Positions 1-9,845 of a DNA stretch of 42,030 bases are shown here, in pieces; the stretch's first letter is position 1; every line of letters starts with the position of its first letter. The stretch covers positions 1 to 42,030 of the forward strand of contig CAYYMI010000020.1 of NCBI GenBank assembly GCA_964472905.1. The letters run 5' to 3'. The translations under genes and the position numbers were made by a program. Source of the DNA: Hellea sp964472905 (GTDB lineage: Bacteria > Pseudomonadota > Alphaproteobacteria > Caulobacterales > Maricaulaceae). Below the pieces are notes generated by a model that was given only the letters and a program-made list of their open reading frames with translations, searched no databases and was not told the DNA's origin.

Positions 1-2
1 AA

Positions 3-125
3 GGCATGCTGAAACGTCAAAAAGAACTTGCAAAAAGGGAGCCATCCACACAAGATACTGAGCTAAGTTCCGCTTTTGCCTTCAAAGCGGTCGTTAAGCT
101 CATTTTTAGTTTAACAGTTTTTTGA
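3..125 (+). CDS. Possible 3' end of an upstream gene
   Basis: An open frame enters from the window edge and runs to a TGA at 123-125, giving about 40 residues that are Lys/Arg-rich and then hydrophobic (ending VVKLIFSLTVF). It could be the C-terminus of a protein that begins outside the window, or chance. No family is recognisable from this fragment. The AT-rich stretch after it could hold the promoter of the lipoprotein gene that follows. Confidence 0.2.
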   Translation, partial: GMLKRQKELAKREPSTQDTELSSAFAFKAVVKLIFSLTVF

Positions 126-176
126 TGTCTTATGTAAGGATACCTTAAACTAAATGAAAACAGATTGGACGTAACG

Positions 177-674
177 ATGAAGCCCTTCAGCATTAAGACT
201 ATGACATGTGGGATCATTTTATCAGCTTTGCTTTGCGCATGTTCTAAACAGGTTGATTCTGCCCCGTCCAATAATTCACAAGACACATATTATAACATTC
301 GGAAATCTCTGGCCGCATATAACATAGAATCGGCAGCACAGTTGACGACAGATCCTCAAAAGGCATTTGCCCAATGGAAGGCCTATTCGGATAGGGTTGG
401 AAAAGATGTTTTTATGCAGAAGATGCAAAATACAGTTGATCAAATAAAGTTTCATTCCATCCGAGACCAGGATGAATATTCCATGATTCTGATTGATTTA
501 CCCGACAACCCCTATTCCAGTGTTGCGGCGCAGTTTTACATCAAGACTGACACTGGACAATATCTAGAACTCGTCGATTCAACATCCGATATTTCATGTC
601 CTTTATTGCGTCATTTTTACGATGCTAAGGGCGAAAAGGATGCAAAATTTAGTTGCCGTAAGTCAGGTGATTGA
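177..674 (+). CDS. Small exported lipoprotein, function unknown
   Basis: This is a 165-residue protein with a lipoprotein signal peptide: Lys at positions 2 and 7, a hydrophobic stretch at about 11-21, and a lipobox Leu19-Cys20-Ala21-Cys22, so Cys22 should be lipidated after cleavage. ATG 177 is preferred over the TTG at 165 because it places the basic residues directly before the hydrophobic core. The mature part is hydrophilic, with two further Cys near the C-terminus (in SCPLL and SCRK) that could form a disulfide in the periplasm. I do not recognise a family. It stands alone on this strand and converges with the ferredoxin gene. Exported lipoprotein is a firm reading; the role is unknown. 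Confidence 0.75.
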   Translation: MKPFSIKTMTCGIILSALLCACSKQVDSAPSNNSQDTYYNIRKSLAAYNIESAAQLTTDPQKAFAQWKAYSDRVGKDVFMQKMQNTVDQIKFHSIRDQDEYSMILIDLPDNPYSSVAAQFYIKTDTGQYLELVDSTSDISCPLLRHFYDAKGEKDAKFSCRKSGD

Positions 675-730
675 AAACGTTGATTAGATTTAAAAAACAG
701 CGATTCAAATACTTTTAAAAGATTTAAACC

Positions 731-1048
731 TTACTGACTGGCGGGTGTGGTGACCGTAATCCCGTCAAGGTCATCGCTCATCAGGATTTGACAGGACAAG
801 CGTGAATTGTCTTTTACCTCTTCGGCAAAGTCGAGCATGCTATCTTCCATATCGTCTTTATCTTTAAGCTTAGACATCCAATCGGCAGCAACATAGACGT
901 GACATGTCGCGCAGGCACACGCGCCTCCGCAATCCGCGTCAATGCCGGGAATCATATTTTGAACGGCCGCTTCCATCACGGAGGTTCCGTTTTTGGTTTC
1001 CACCTCACGCGATGTTCCATCTGCGTCGATAAATGTGATTTTTGGCAT
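731..1048 (-). CDS. 2Fe-2S ferredoxin, adrenodoxin/FdxB type
   Basis: This 105-residue protein has the vertebrate/bacterial adrenodoxin-type cluster ligands Cys40-x5-Cys46-x2-Cys49-x36-Cys86 (in DCGGACACATC and RLSCQI). Length and fold order fit the family: an N-terminal beta strand MPKITFID, the cluster loop, then an acidic helix (KDKDDMEDSMLDFAEE) that usually docks redox partners. Such ferredoxins pass electrons from a ferredoxin reductase to cytochromes P450 or to Fe-S/heme assembly steps. No partner gene is adjacent, so the client is unknown. It is transcribed divergently from tsaE, with about 90 bases between the two starts. Confidence 0.93.
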   Translation of the reverse strand: MPKITFIDADGTSREVETKNGTSVMEAAVQNMIPGIDADCGGACACATCHVYVAADWMSKLKDKDDMEDSMLDFAEEVKDNSRLSCQILMSDDLDGITVTTPASQ

Positions 1049-1135
1049 GAGACCGTCCTGTGTTTATTCGCCTGTAGCTGTTGCAAATGCTATGTAAGGG
1101 CTTGCGATGATTTTGCAAGCGCGTATCAATGCCGC

Positions 1136-1567
1136 ATGCAGTCGATTATTCTTCCTGATGAAAGCGCCACACTCGCCCTTGGCAAGTCATTGATCGGCCA
1201 TTTATCCGCAGGTAGCGTCGTGGCTTTGACAGGCGAGCTTGGCGCCGGCAAGACCACCTTGGTGCGCGGTATGCTGCGCGCTGTCTTGGGTGATATTGAG
1301 GTGCCGTCCCCAACCTTTACCCTCGTGCAGACCTATGAGCTGCCGGATTACGAAATTTGGCATTGCGATATGTACCGCCTCGAGCGTCCCGAAGATGGCT
1401 ATGAGCTGGGCTTACTCGACGCCTTTGAAGAGGCGCTTTGCTTGATTGAATGGCCTGATAAAATCGCCCCATTGCTCCCGAAGGATATTTTGGAAGTTGA
1501 TATCGGGTTTGATGGCGAGGGACGCGTGGCCAGATTAACGGGATTTGGAGATATTGATTTTGGATAA
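1136..1567 (+). CDS. tsaE: tRNA threonylcarbamoyladenosine biosynthesis ATPase TsaE
   Basis: TsaE is the small P-loop ATPase that drives the TsaB-TsaD complex making t6A37 on ANN-decoding tRNAs. This 143-residue protein shows the P-loop GELGAGKTT at residues 33-41, the SPTF motif at 58-61, HCDMYRL at 76-82 and the EWPDK motif near 105, all typical of the family. The frame stays open upstream to 899, but family length and the start of homology (MQSIILPDES) place the start at ATG 1136. It heads a six-gene run on this strand, and its stop lies inside the start region of the next gene, which suggests translational coupling. Confidence 0.93.
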   Translation: MQSIILPDESATLALGKSLIGHLSAGSVVALTGELGAGKTTLVRGMLRAVLGDIEVPSPTFTLVQTYELPDYEIWHCDMYRLERPEDGYELGLLDAFEEALCLIEWPDKIAPLLPKDILEVDIGFDGEGRVARLTGFGDIDFG

Positions 1568-2642
1568 GCGCGAAGTCGAGATCAGGTCATTTTTAAAGGC
1601 CGCGGCATGGGATAAGGCAGACCGCGCCCCCGTTCCGGGAGATGCGTCTTCGCGCCGATATGAGCGCTTGTCACTGGGCGATAAACAGGCGGTTTTGATG
1701 GATAGTCCTGTTGGGGCCGAAACGCCGAGCGAACCTGAAGGCGCAAGCCTGACCGACCGCAAGGCTTTGGGCTATAATGCGCTCGCGCGCATAGCGGGGA
1801 ACAATCCCGAAGCTTTTGCTTGTATTTCCAATGAGCTGACAAAGCGCGGGTTTTCCGCGCCGACCATATTGGCGGCTGACCTTGATAAGGGCTTTATGCT
1901 ACTCGAAGATTTAGGGGATAATCTTTATGCACGGGTGATAGAAAATGATGCGTCACAGGAACGACAGCTTTATGAGGCCGCGATTGATACGCTGGCGGCG
2001 ATATACCGCTCGACCTTCCCGCCTACCGCTGAGTTTGGCGGGAAAACATGGCGTCTCAGAGATTATGATAGCGCCGCATTATTAGCCGAAGCTAATTTAT
2101 TTCTTGATTGGTATGCCAAAGATTTTGGCCGAGATATTCAAGGCAAGACGCGCGCAGACTGGAACGACATTTGGGCTGAGCTGTTTAAATCCTTAGACGC
2201 TCACGCCTCTGGCTTGGCCCTGCGCGACTTTCATGCTGAAAATATTTTCTGGCTCCCCGAGCGTCAAGCGACCGAGCGTGTGGGGCTCATTGACTTTCAA
2301 GACGGACTATTCGTACATCCTGCCTATGACCTTGTCAGCCTCATCGAAGATGCACGGCGGGATGTATCGCCCGATCTGGCGAAACCTTTGATGAAACGAT
2401 TTTGCCAAAAAGCAGGCCTGAAATATGGTTCAAAATTTAAAACGGCCTATGCCGTGATGGGCGCGCAGCGCAACGCTAAAATTCTCGGTATATTTGTGCG
2501 TCTGGCCGAGCGAGATGAGAAGCCGCATTATCGGGATTTGATCCCGCGCGTGGCGGTGCATTTTCAAAATAACCTTGAGGATCCAAAATGTGCTCGCCTT
2601 AAGGCGTGGGTATCCACGCATGTCCCAGAGGCGCTCTCATGA
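1560..2642 (+). CDS. amgK: Cell-wall amino-sugar kinase AmgK (MurNAc/GlcNAc 1-kinase)
   Basis: This aminoglycoside-phosphotransferase-fold kinase of about 360 residues has the catalytic loop RDFHAEN near residue 222 and the metal-binding IDFQDG near 243. AmgK phosphorylates the anomeric hydroxyl of MurNAc or GlcNAc released from peptidoglycan, feeding the MurU recycling route. Assignment rests on the fold plus the directly coupled murU gene. No ATG exists near the N-terminus; TTG codons lie in frame at 1545, 1554 and 1560. TTG 1560 is chosen because GGAG at 1547-1550 is 9 bases upstream, and it overlaps the tsaE stop (TTGGATAA). The 3' end overlaps murU as ATGA. Confidence 0.88.
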   Translation: MDKREVEIRSFLKAAAWDKADRAPVPGDASSRRYERLSLGDKQAVLMDSPVGAETPSEPEGASLTDRKALGYNALARIAGNNPEAFACISNELTKRGFSAPTILAADLDKGFMLLEDLGDNLYARVIENDASQERQLYEAAIDTLAAIYRSTFPPTAEFGGKTWRLRDYDSAALLAEANLFLDWYAKDFGRDIQGKTRADWNDIWAELFKSLDAHASGLALRDFHAENIFWLPERQATERVGLIDFQDGLFVHPAYDLVSLIEDARRDVSPDLAKPLMKRFCQKAGLKYGSKFKTAYAVMGAQRNAKILGIFVRLAERDEKPHYRDLIPRVAVHFQNNLEDPKCARLKAWVSTHVPEALS

Positions 2643-3394
2643 TAAAACAGAGCATGATTAAAACGGCGATGGTAATGGCGGCAGGGCATGGCACGCGTAT
2701 GCGGCCTCTGACTAATGATCGCTCTAAAGCCATGGTGGAGGTGAATGGCCGCCCGTTAATAGATCATATGCTGGCTCGTCTGTCAGATATTGGCATCGAG
2801 CGGGCTATCGTCAATGTTCACGCCCATGCTGACCATCTTGAGGCGCATCTGAAAGCGCGCAGACAAGGCCCTGAAATTATTATCTCAGATGAAAGAGAGG
2901 CCCTGCTAGAAACGGGCGGCGGCGTTGTGAAAGCTCTGCCGCTTTTGGGCCACGCGCCGATTTTAATCTGCAATATTGATGCAATTTGGCTGCCTTTTGA
3001 GCCCGTGCTGGAACACCTCATATCTCATTGGAATCCGGCTAAAATGGATGAGCTTTTGCTTTGCGCGCGGGCTGTGTGGTCACTCGGCTATGCCGGCAAA
3101 GGTGATTTTGATATTCACAAAGATGGGCGGATGACGCGGCGCACTGGCGCGAGCGCGGATCATGTCTATGCAGGGGTTCAAATTTTCAAACCGTCTCTGG
3201 CGAAACCGTTCAAGCTTGAAGCCTTCTCGCGCAATAAAATTTGGGATGAAAGCCTGGAGCGGAAAAAACTATTTGGGACGCAGCTACCGGGCTATTGGAT
3301 GCATGTTGGTGACCCTCGCGCTGTGACGGCGGCTGAAGCCGTCTTGGAGCAGTCGCGTATTTTAGGCGCAGATGTCTTAGGTCCAGATGCCTAA
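2639..3394 (+). CDS. murU: N-acetylmuramate-1-phosphate uridylyltransferase MurU
   Basis: This 251-residue NDP-sugar nucleotidyltransferase carries the signature AAGHGTRMRPLTNDRSKAM at residues 14-32, with the G-x-G-T-R loop and the conserved Lys. MurU converts MurNAc-1-P and UTP to UDP-MurNAc, bypassing de novo, fosfomycin-sensitive synthesis. The sequence alone could also fit a mannose-1-phosphate guanylyltransferase-like enzyme; adjacency to amgK decides the call. ATG 2639 overlaps the amgK stop (ATGA); the longer GTG-started frame from 2606 would lie inside amgK. Its own stop overlaps the addB start (ATGCCTAA at 3387-3394). Confidence 0.88.
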   Translation: MIKQSMIKTAMVMAAGHGTRMRPLTNDRSKAMVEVNGRPLIDHMLARLSDIGIERAIVNVHAHADHLEAHLKARRQGPEIIISDEREALLETGGGVVKALPLLGHAPILICNIDAIWLPFEPVLEHLISHWNPAKMDELLLCARAVWSLGYAGKGDFDIHKDGRMTRRTGASADHVYAGVQIFKPSLAKPFKLEAFSRNKIWDESLERKKLFGTQLPGYWMHVGDPRAVTAAEAVLEQSRILGADVLGPDA

Positions 3395-6341
3395 ACCTCA
3401 TGTTTATAACATGCCTTCGGGGGCGGCTTTCCTGCCGTGTCTGGCGACGGGTTTAAGAGAGATCTATGGCGAACGCCTGCAAGAGGCTTTAATCTTGCTA
3501 CCAACGCGCCGGGCTGTGCGCGCACTCGGTAATGCGTTTGTCGGGGATAAGGGGGCCAGCCTGCTGCCGCGTATGCGTCCGCTTGCCGATATAAATCCCG
3601 AAGAGCCGCCCTTTGAACCTGGTGAATTGGCGGGCCTCGTGCGGCCAAGTATTGATCCCATGCAAAGACGCTTTGAAATAGCACAGCTAGTGTTTCATGC
3701 TCATCAAAGAACATCTGATCTGCCGCTGGACGCGGCGGGCGCTCTGGCCTTGGCCGATCCGCTCATTTCTATTCTTGATGATGCGGATATGGAAAAAGCT
3801 GATTTATCCCGTATTTCCGAATTGGACGAAATTCAGAAATTTGCCGCCAAACATTTCCAAAACGCGATAGAGCTTTATAAAATTGTGCAGGAATTTTGGC
3901 CCAAGCGCCTCAAAGAAATTGGCCTCATGCAACCCTTTGAACGCCGCGTTGCTTTGCTTGACGCGCTGACAGAAATTTGGACAAAAGATCCACCGAAATA
4001 TCCGGTCATCATTGCGGGTTCGACGGGGACATTAGGCGCGTCTGCACAGCTTATGCGCTGTGTGGCTCATATGGATGAAGGGATGGTTATCCTCCCGGGT
4101 CTTGAAAATTTGAAAACAATATCTTGGGATAAAATTGGCCCCCAACATCCTCAAAACTCTCTTAAAAAACTCATTACTACAATTGGAATTGAGAGGGCCG
4201 ATATAGATATCTGGCCGACGGCAAAGGTCACGCAGACGCAAATGGCCCGCCGCCAGATTATTTCAGAAGCTATGGTTCCCGTTCAAGATACGGGAGATTG
4301 GCCGGACAGAATTGCGGCTATCCGAAATGGTGCCGCTAAAGGCTCAAAGCCCTTTGAGGACGCCATAAAAGGGCTTTCTCTCATCGAGGCAGAAAATGAT
4401 GAGGAAGAAGCGCTCAGTATTGCGCTCATCATGCGAGAGATTTTGGAAACACCCGATAAAACGGCCGCTTTAATTACACCTGATCCTGCCTTGGCGCGGC
4501 GCGTTAAAGCGCGCCTCAGACGCTGGAATGTCGAGGTTGACTATTCGCAAGGCGAACCGCTGGAGGAAACCCAATTAGGCGCGTTTCTCTCAGCCATACT
4601 AAAACATTATGAACATCAAGATAGCGAAGTTCATCTTGCCGTTCTGTGTAAACATCCGCTTCTGGGTATGCCAAATATTCGGCAGGACTGGACAAGCTTT
4701 GAGAGGCGGCTTCGCGGGGGTAAGCGTGATAAACCTGACCTGATAGACTTTAGCGCAACTCCAAGTTTGAACGCGGCTTTTACCCCGCTCTTAGAGCTTA
4801 AGGACGCGTCAGCAAATATCTGGGCGAAAGCCTTAGCGCAGACGGCTGAAGCCTTGGCCAGCACGCCAGACCAAGACGGCGCAGCGCGGCTTTGGGTCAA
4901 TGATGCGGGCGAGAAAGCGGCCCAACTCATCGAAGAACTCATGAGTTATGCTCACCCTTTACCGAGTATGGATATAAAAGGCTTTACGCGGCTTTTTGGG
5001 AATTTGATGCGGGGCAAGGTGGTGCGCCCGCGTTATGGCATGCATCCAAGGCTTTCGATTTTGGGCCCGCTCGAAGCGCGGATGCTGACCGCTGACCGGA
5101 TTATTCTGGGCGGTCTTAATGAAGGTATTTGGCCGGCGGCTCCATCAATAGAGCCCTTTTTGTCTCGCGGTATGCGCGAAACATTGCATCTATCCCTGCC
5201 AGAGCGCCGTTTCGGATTATCCGCCCATGACTTTGCCGAACTTGCGGCTAATCCTGATGTTATTCTAACGCGCTCAAAGCGCTCTGATGATGGCCCGAAA
5301 GTCGCCTCGCGCTGGCTCTGGCGGTTGAAAACGCTGATAAAAGGGGCCTTACCTGAAACGGCTGATACAGCCCTCTTATCAGCTCAAGATTATTTAGGCT
5401 GGGCGCGGGCATTGGATTTTGTAGCCCCGCAGGACGTTAAACCCGAGAGCCGCCCTGCGCCAACGCCGCCTGTTGATCAGAGATGGCCCCTCGGACGCAA
5501 GCTCTCCATTACGCAAATCAAGACATGGATACGCGATCCTTATTCCGTCTATGCCAAACACATATTAGGGCTCTTTCCTCTTGATGATCTTGATCGTCCG
5601 TTAGATGTGCGTGATTACGGTAATGCTTTGCATAAGGGACTTGAAAATTTCACGCGGGCTCACCCTAAAGAGTTACCCAAAGATGCAGCGGGGCGATTAG
5701 TTGCCTGTTTTGAAGTGGCTCTGAAAGATTTTAACTATCCTGAGTATGATGTTGCCAAGGAAAGAGCGCGGCTTGAAAAGATAGCGGCGCAAATCGTGAC
5801 ATGGATGACGGATCGCCGTCAGCGAGGATGGGCGATGCGCGGCGTGGAAGTCGGGGCTAAGCTATATTTGAAAGACTATGATTTCACGCTGACGGGTTAT
5901 GCTGATATGATTGAAAAAGGCCCGCTTGGTTATGCGGTCACGGATTATAAAACAGGCGTGCCTTCATCAGTGAAAATTGTCAAAGCTGGCTTTGACCCCC
6001 AACTTCCCTTATCGGCCGCGATGTTACAGCAAGGGGCTTTTGATAAGCAAACTGTAGGGGAGGTCGAGGAGCTGAATTATATCCGCCTTAAAGGGGCAGG
6101 GGATGATAAATTAGAATACCCACTTACCCATACAGATAGACAGGCCCAGCCTGCTCCTGATTATGCTGTGGAAGCTATTCAAGCTTTGGGTCAACTCATT
6201 GAGACTTATGATCAAATCGAGACATCTTATCCGTCACAACCGCGCGCGCAATATACCCATGACTATGGGGATTATGATCATCTGGCGCGCCGTGATGAAT
6301 GGATGCGTCTTGGCGCAGAACCGTCCACTGGTGAAGGGTGA
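3387..6341 (+). CDS. addB: Double-strand break repair protein AddB
   Basis: This 984-residue protein fits alphaproteobacterial AddB, the partner of AddA in the helicase-nuclease that resects DNA ends for RecA loading at Chi-like sites. The C-terminus holds a PD-(D/E)XK nuclease: DYGNALHKGLE near 748, GYADMIE near 837 and DYKTG near 852. The N-terminal P-loop position reads MPSGAAFLP and lacks a GKT, so this subunit should not hydrolyse ATP by a canonical Walker A. The C-terminal cysteine cluster of Bacillus-type AddB (Fe-S) is also not seen. It overlaps murU by 8 bases and addA by 1. Confidence 0.93.
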   Translation: MPKPHVYNMPSGAAFLPCLATGLREIYGERLQEALILLPTRRAVRALGNAFVGDKGASLLPRMRPLADINPEEPPFEPGELAGLVRPSIDPMQRRFEIAQLVFHAHQRTSDLPLDAAGALALADPLISILDDADMEKADLSRISELDEIQKFAAKHFQNAIELYKIVQEFWPKRLKEIGLMQPFERRVALLDALTEIWTKDPPKYPVIIAGSTGTLGASAQLMRCVAHMDEGMVILPGLENLKTISWDKIGPQHPQNSLKKLITTIGIERADIDIWPTAKVTQTQMARRQIISEAMVPVQDTGDWPDRIAAIRNGAAKGSKPFEDAIKGLSLIEAENDEEEALSIALIMREILETPDKTAALITPDPALARRVKARLRRWNVEVDYSQGEPLEETQLGAFLSAILKHYEHQDSEVHLAVLCKHPLLGMPNIRQDWTSFERRLRGGKRDKPDLIDFSATPSLNAAFTPLLELKDASANIWAKALAQTAEALASTPDQDGAARLWVNDAGEKAAQLIEELMSYAHPLPSMDIKGFTRLFGNLMRGKVVRPRYGMHPRLSILGPLEARMLTADRIILGGLNEGIWPAAPSIEPFLSRGMRETLHLSLPERRFGLSAHDFAELAANPDVILTRSKRSDDGPKVASRWLWRLKTLIKGALPETADTALLSAQDYLGWARALDFVAPQDVKPESRPAPTPPVDQRWPLGRKLSITQIKTWIRDPYSVYAKHILGLFPLDDLDRPLDVRDYGNALHKGLENFTRAHPKELPKDAAGRLVACFEVALKDFNYPEYDVAKERARLEKIAAQIVTWMTDRRQRGWAMRGVEVGAKLYLKDYDFTLTGYADMIEKGPLGYAVTDYKTGVPSSVKIVKAGFDPQLPLSAAMLQQGAFDKQTVGEVEELNYIRLKGAGDDKLEYPLTHTDRQAQPAPDYAVEAIQALGQLIETYDQIETSYPSQPRAQYTHDYGDYDHLARRDEWMRLGAEPSTGEG

Positions 6342-9300
6342 TGGTCGATAACCCAGACTATATCGCCGCTGTTAGAGCGCAACATCAAGCCGCTAATCCT
6401 TCGGCCTCGCGTTTGGCCTCGGCCAATGCGGGCTCAGGCAAGACCCGTGTTTTGGTGGACCGCGTTTCGCGAATTTTGTTGCAAGACGTTCCGCCAGAAA
6501 AAATTCTGTGTTTGACCTATACCAAGGCGGCGGCCTCTGAAATGCAAAGCCGGCTTTTTGAAAAATTGGGTAAATGGTCCATTCAAGGAGACGATGACTT
6601 AAACGGCGCGCTGACTGAATTAATGGGTACATCTGACCATGGCGTTTCGCTTAAGACCGCACGCCAATTATTTGCCAAAGCTTTGGAAACACCAGAAGGT
6701 TTAAAAGTTCAAACCATCCATGCCTTTTGTGAACGTATCTTGGTGCGTTTTCCGATTGAGGCGGGTATTCTACCCGGATTTGAACCGATTGATGAAGCCG
6801 AAATGAAGCCTCTGCGCGAGGCTGTGCGCGATGAAATTTATAAATCCGCCGCCGAGAATCCAGGCGGGGAGCTTAACCAAGCCATTCGTCTTTTGACTTC
6901 GGCAAAAGCGGAACAAAGCTTAGACGACTTGTTTAAATGGATGTCCTTTGCGGGCGAGAAAATAGAGCTGTGGGATCAAAGCGGCGGTATCAACGGGCTT
7001 GCTGAATTTCTGGATATTGATCTGCCCTATAAATCTTGCGATGAGCTGAAGGCCTATGGCTGGGACTCGGCGCCTAAGAGCCAAATTACACAAGCCGCCA
7101 ATGAAATGCTGGGGAGTCCGTCTTCGGGGGATGTGACACGCGCCGAACGGATGTTGGCGGCTTTTGCCATTGAAGACCCTGTCAAAGCATGGGAGCAATA
7201 TAGCTGTGTATTCCTGACCTCCAAACAAGACAGCGCCATCAAGTCATTAGTCACAAAAAAAGCGGGAGATTATGCCCAACTTTTTTTCTCTAATGACCCC
7301 AAAGATGGATATGACAGTGAACGTGAGCGCGTGCTGCGCTTAGTGGATAAAATTAAATCAACGGAATGTCTTGTTTTGACCGAAGCGTTTTTCGTGATTG
7401 CGCGTGAATTTTCCAAGCGGTTTAAAGCGGCAAAACAGACGCGCCGCGGCCTCGATTTTAATGATCAAATTACATTCGTCAGAGACTTGCTATGCCGTAG
7501 CGAAGTCTCCGATTGGGTGAGCTATAAATTAGATGGCGGTATTGAGCATGTTTTACTTGATGAAGCTCAAGATACATCTCCGCCGCAATGGCAAATCATT
7601 AATGCTCTCTCTGAACCCTTTGAGCAGGATAATCCTGACCGACAATCTCAAAACCCCAGAACGCTTTTTGCTGTGGGCGATGAGAAACAATCTATTTATT
7701 CCTTTCAGGGCGCGGAGCCAGAACGGTTTTTAGACGAAATTAGAAAGCATACATCAGGAAATGATGACAGTATTGTTCGCATGAAAATGTCTTTTAGGTC
7801 TGCGCCTGAAATTCTTAAATTCGTGGATCAGATATTTGTCGAAGATAAAGTTATTCAGCAGATGTTCGATGCGGATAGTTATGCACCAGCTTCGGATTTA
7901 GTGCGCCACACCGCAAACCGCAAAGACCACGGCCAAGTCGATTTATGGCCCGCCGTGGACAGGCCAGACATCGAATCCGATAGCGAACCTTGGGATACAA
8001 CGCCCGTTGACGCGCTGAGCCAATCAGACGCGCGCGAGCAATTAGCCCACGCCGTCGCCAAACAAGTTAAAGACTGGATTGAGACAGGCGAAGCTGTGTT
8101 CGATAGAGGCACGGGGCAAACCCGCCCGATGCATGCCGGTGACGTTCTTATTCTTGTGCGCCAACGCAATGCGTTTTTTGATGCGGTTATCCGCAATCTT
8201 AAAGCCGTTGGGGTGGCGGTGGCGGGGGCAGATAGGCTCAAGCTGAAAGACGCGATTGCGATTAAAGACTTGCTCTCTTTGGCGCGCTTTACGCTTTTGC
8301 CCTCCGATGACTTATCCTTGGCTGAAGTGCTCAAAAGCCCGGTCTTTGGGTTTGATGATGAGGCGTTGTTCGGTGTTGCGGCCCGCCGAGACACGCAAAG
8401 CCTGTGGCAAGCCCTGCAATCCAAACGGCCTGATATATCCAAGCTTCTTGAGGAGATTATCGGGTTTGCTTCCCGATATGCGCCATATGAATTTTTTACG
8501 CGCGTCCTGGATATGAAAGTTAATCAAGAGACGTCGATTAAAAAACAAATTTTTACCCGTCTGGGATTAGAGGCCAAAGACGCGATGGAAGCTTTCTTGT
8601 CCCGCGCGCTCTCCCATCAACGCGAAAGCTCTCCGTCGCTTCAGCATTTTGTGCAAAGCTTCGCCGGTGATGAGCAAGAGCTTAAGCGCGATATGGACGG
8701 AGGCAGCCGCGAGGTGAGAGTGATGACCGTCCATGGTTCGAAAGGCCTTGAAGCCCCGGTCGTTTTCCTGCCGGATACAACGCAAAAGCCGACAAGTTCT
8801 GACGCCGTTATTAAAGTTGAAAAAGGGTTCGCTTTGGCGCCAGCCGCCAATAAAGTGCCTGAAAAACTCACGGCCTGTAAGGACGCCGCAAAAGATAAAC
8901 GCCTTCAAGAAAATTTGCGGCTCTTTTATGTGGCGCTTACCCGCGCTGAGTCTCGTCTCATTATTTGCGGGTATAAGACAGGACAGAAACAAGGAACTGT
9001 TGCCAAGGGGTCTTGGTACACCCATGCAGAACGCGCGTTTGAGAGCTTACAATCAAATCAAATAGATACGCCTTTTGGTGATGGCCTTTCATTTGGGACC
9101 GGCGCAAAGGCGTGGGTTTCACAAGAAGATCAGCCATCTATGGAGGATATGTCCCTCCCGTATTGGATATCCTCAAGGCCGCCTCAAGAAGCCCGAGCCA
9201 AGCGTCAAGTCACGCCGTCCCACCTACTCGCGCCGCCGCCAAGCTATGATATGCCTGTGCGCTCGCCCTTGAGTAAAGATATGGAAACACGGTTTGAACG

Positions 9301-9811
9301 GGGCAACCTTATTCATAAATTACTTGAGATATTACCAGAATTTGACGTCTCTAAACGCCAAGAGATGGCGCAAAAAATCCTAACGGGCCACTCACATATG
9401 ACCGAGGCTCAGCGTGACCAAGTTTCGCAAGAAGTTTTTGCCGTCCTGAATAATCCAAATTTTGCTGATATTTTTGCTCCCAATAGCCGCGCCGAGATTT
9501 CATTGGCTGGCTCAGCTAAAACGCTCCCTGAAGATATTTATTTAAACGCGCAAATTGACCGTATCAGCGTCACCAAAACCCATGTCTATATCATCGATTA
9601 TAAATCCAATCGTCCGCCGCCTCAAACTCAAGACGGCGTTGCTGATATCTATTGGGGACAAATGGCAGCTTACCGAGAGCTTGCGCGCGAGATATATCCG
9701 GCTCACGAGATTGTGTCCGCGCTCTTGTGGACAGACGGGCCATCCCTCATGGTGCTAGATGATAAACGTCTGGATGCGGCCTTGACGCAGATTGCTGCGC
9801 TTCCTACCTAG
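6341..9811 (+). CDS. addA: Double-strand break repair helicase-nuclease AddA
   Basis: AddA is the UvrD/Rep-type motor and nuclease of the AddAB complex. This 1156-residue protein has Walker A ANAGSGKTR near residue 28, Walker B LDEAQDTSPPQW near 405, the helicase motif GDEKQSIYSFQGAEP shortly after, VMTVHGSKGLEAPVV near 795 and LFYVALTRAESRL near 865. The C-terminal RecB-like nuclease shows RGNLIHKLLE near 987 and IIDYKSN near 1084. Start choice: ATG 6341 overlaps the addB TGA by one base; a GTG directly before it (6338) is the alternative. With addB it gives a complete end-resection enzyme in place of RecBCD. Confidence 0.95.
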   Translation: MVDNPDYIAAVRAQHQAANPSASRLASANAGSGKTRVLVDRVSRILLQDVPPEKILCLTYTKAAASEMQSRLFEKLGKWSIQGDDDLNGALTELMGTSDHGVSLKTARQLFAKALETPEGLKVQTIHAFCERILVRFPIEAGILPGFEPIDEAEMKPLREAVRDEIYKSAAENPGGELNQAIRLLTSAKAEQSLDDLFKWMSFAGEKIELWDQSGGINGLAEFLDIDLPYKSCDELKAYGWDSAPKSQITQAANEMLGSPSSGDVTRAERMLAAFAIEDPVKAWEQYSCVFLTSKQDSAIKSLVTKKAGDYAQLFFSNDPKDGYDSERERVLRLVDKIKSTECLVLTEAFFVIAREFSKRFKAAKQTRRGLDFNDQITFVRDLLCRSEVSDWVSYKLDGGIEHVLLDEAQDTSPPQWQIINALSEPFEQDNPDRQSQNPRTLFAVGDEKQSIYSFQGAEPERFLDEIRKHTSGNDDSIVRMKMSFRSAPEILKFVDQIFVEDKVIQQMFDADSYAPASDLVRHTANRKDHGQVDLWPAVDRPDIESDSEPWDTTPVDALSQSDAREQLAHAVAKQVKDWIETGEAVFDRGTGQTRPMHAGDVLILVRQRNAFFDAVIRNLKAVGVAVAGADRLKLKDAIAIKDLLSLARFTLLPSDDLSLAEVLKSPVFGFDDEALFGVAARRDTQSLWQALQSKRPDISKLLEEIIGFASRYAPYEFFTRVLDMKVNQETSIKKQIFTRLGLEAKDAMEAFLSRALSHQRESSPSLQHFVQSFAGDEQELKRDMDGGSREVRVMTVHGSKGLEAPVVFLPDTTQKPTSSDAVIKVEKGFALAPAANKVPEKLTACKDAAKDKRLQENLRLFYVALTRAESRLIICGYKTGQKQGTVAKGSWYTHAERAFESLQSNQIDTPFGDGLSFGTGAKAWVSQEDQPSMEDMSLPYWISSRPPQEARAKRQVTPSHLLAPPPSYDMPVRSPLSKDMETRFERGNLIHKLLEILPEFDVSKRQEMAQKILTGHSHMTEAQRDQVSQEVFAVLNNPNFADIFAPNSRAEISLAGSAKTLPEDIYLNAQIDRISVTKTHVYIIDYKSNRPPPQTQDGVADIYWGQMAAYRELAREIYPAHEIVSALLWTDGPSLMVLDDKRLDAALTQIAALPT

Positions 9812-9845
9812 TCTGTAGATTAATAGACCTATTTGGGAGCCTCCT

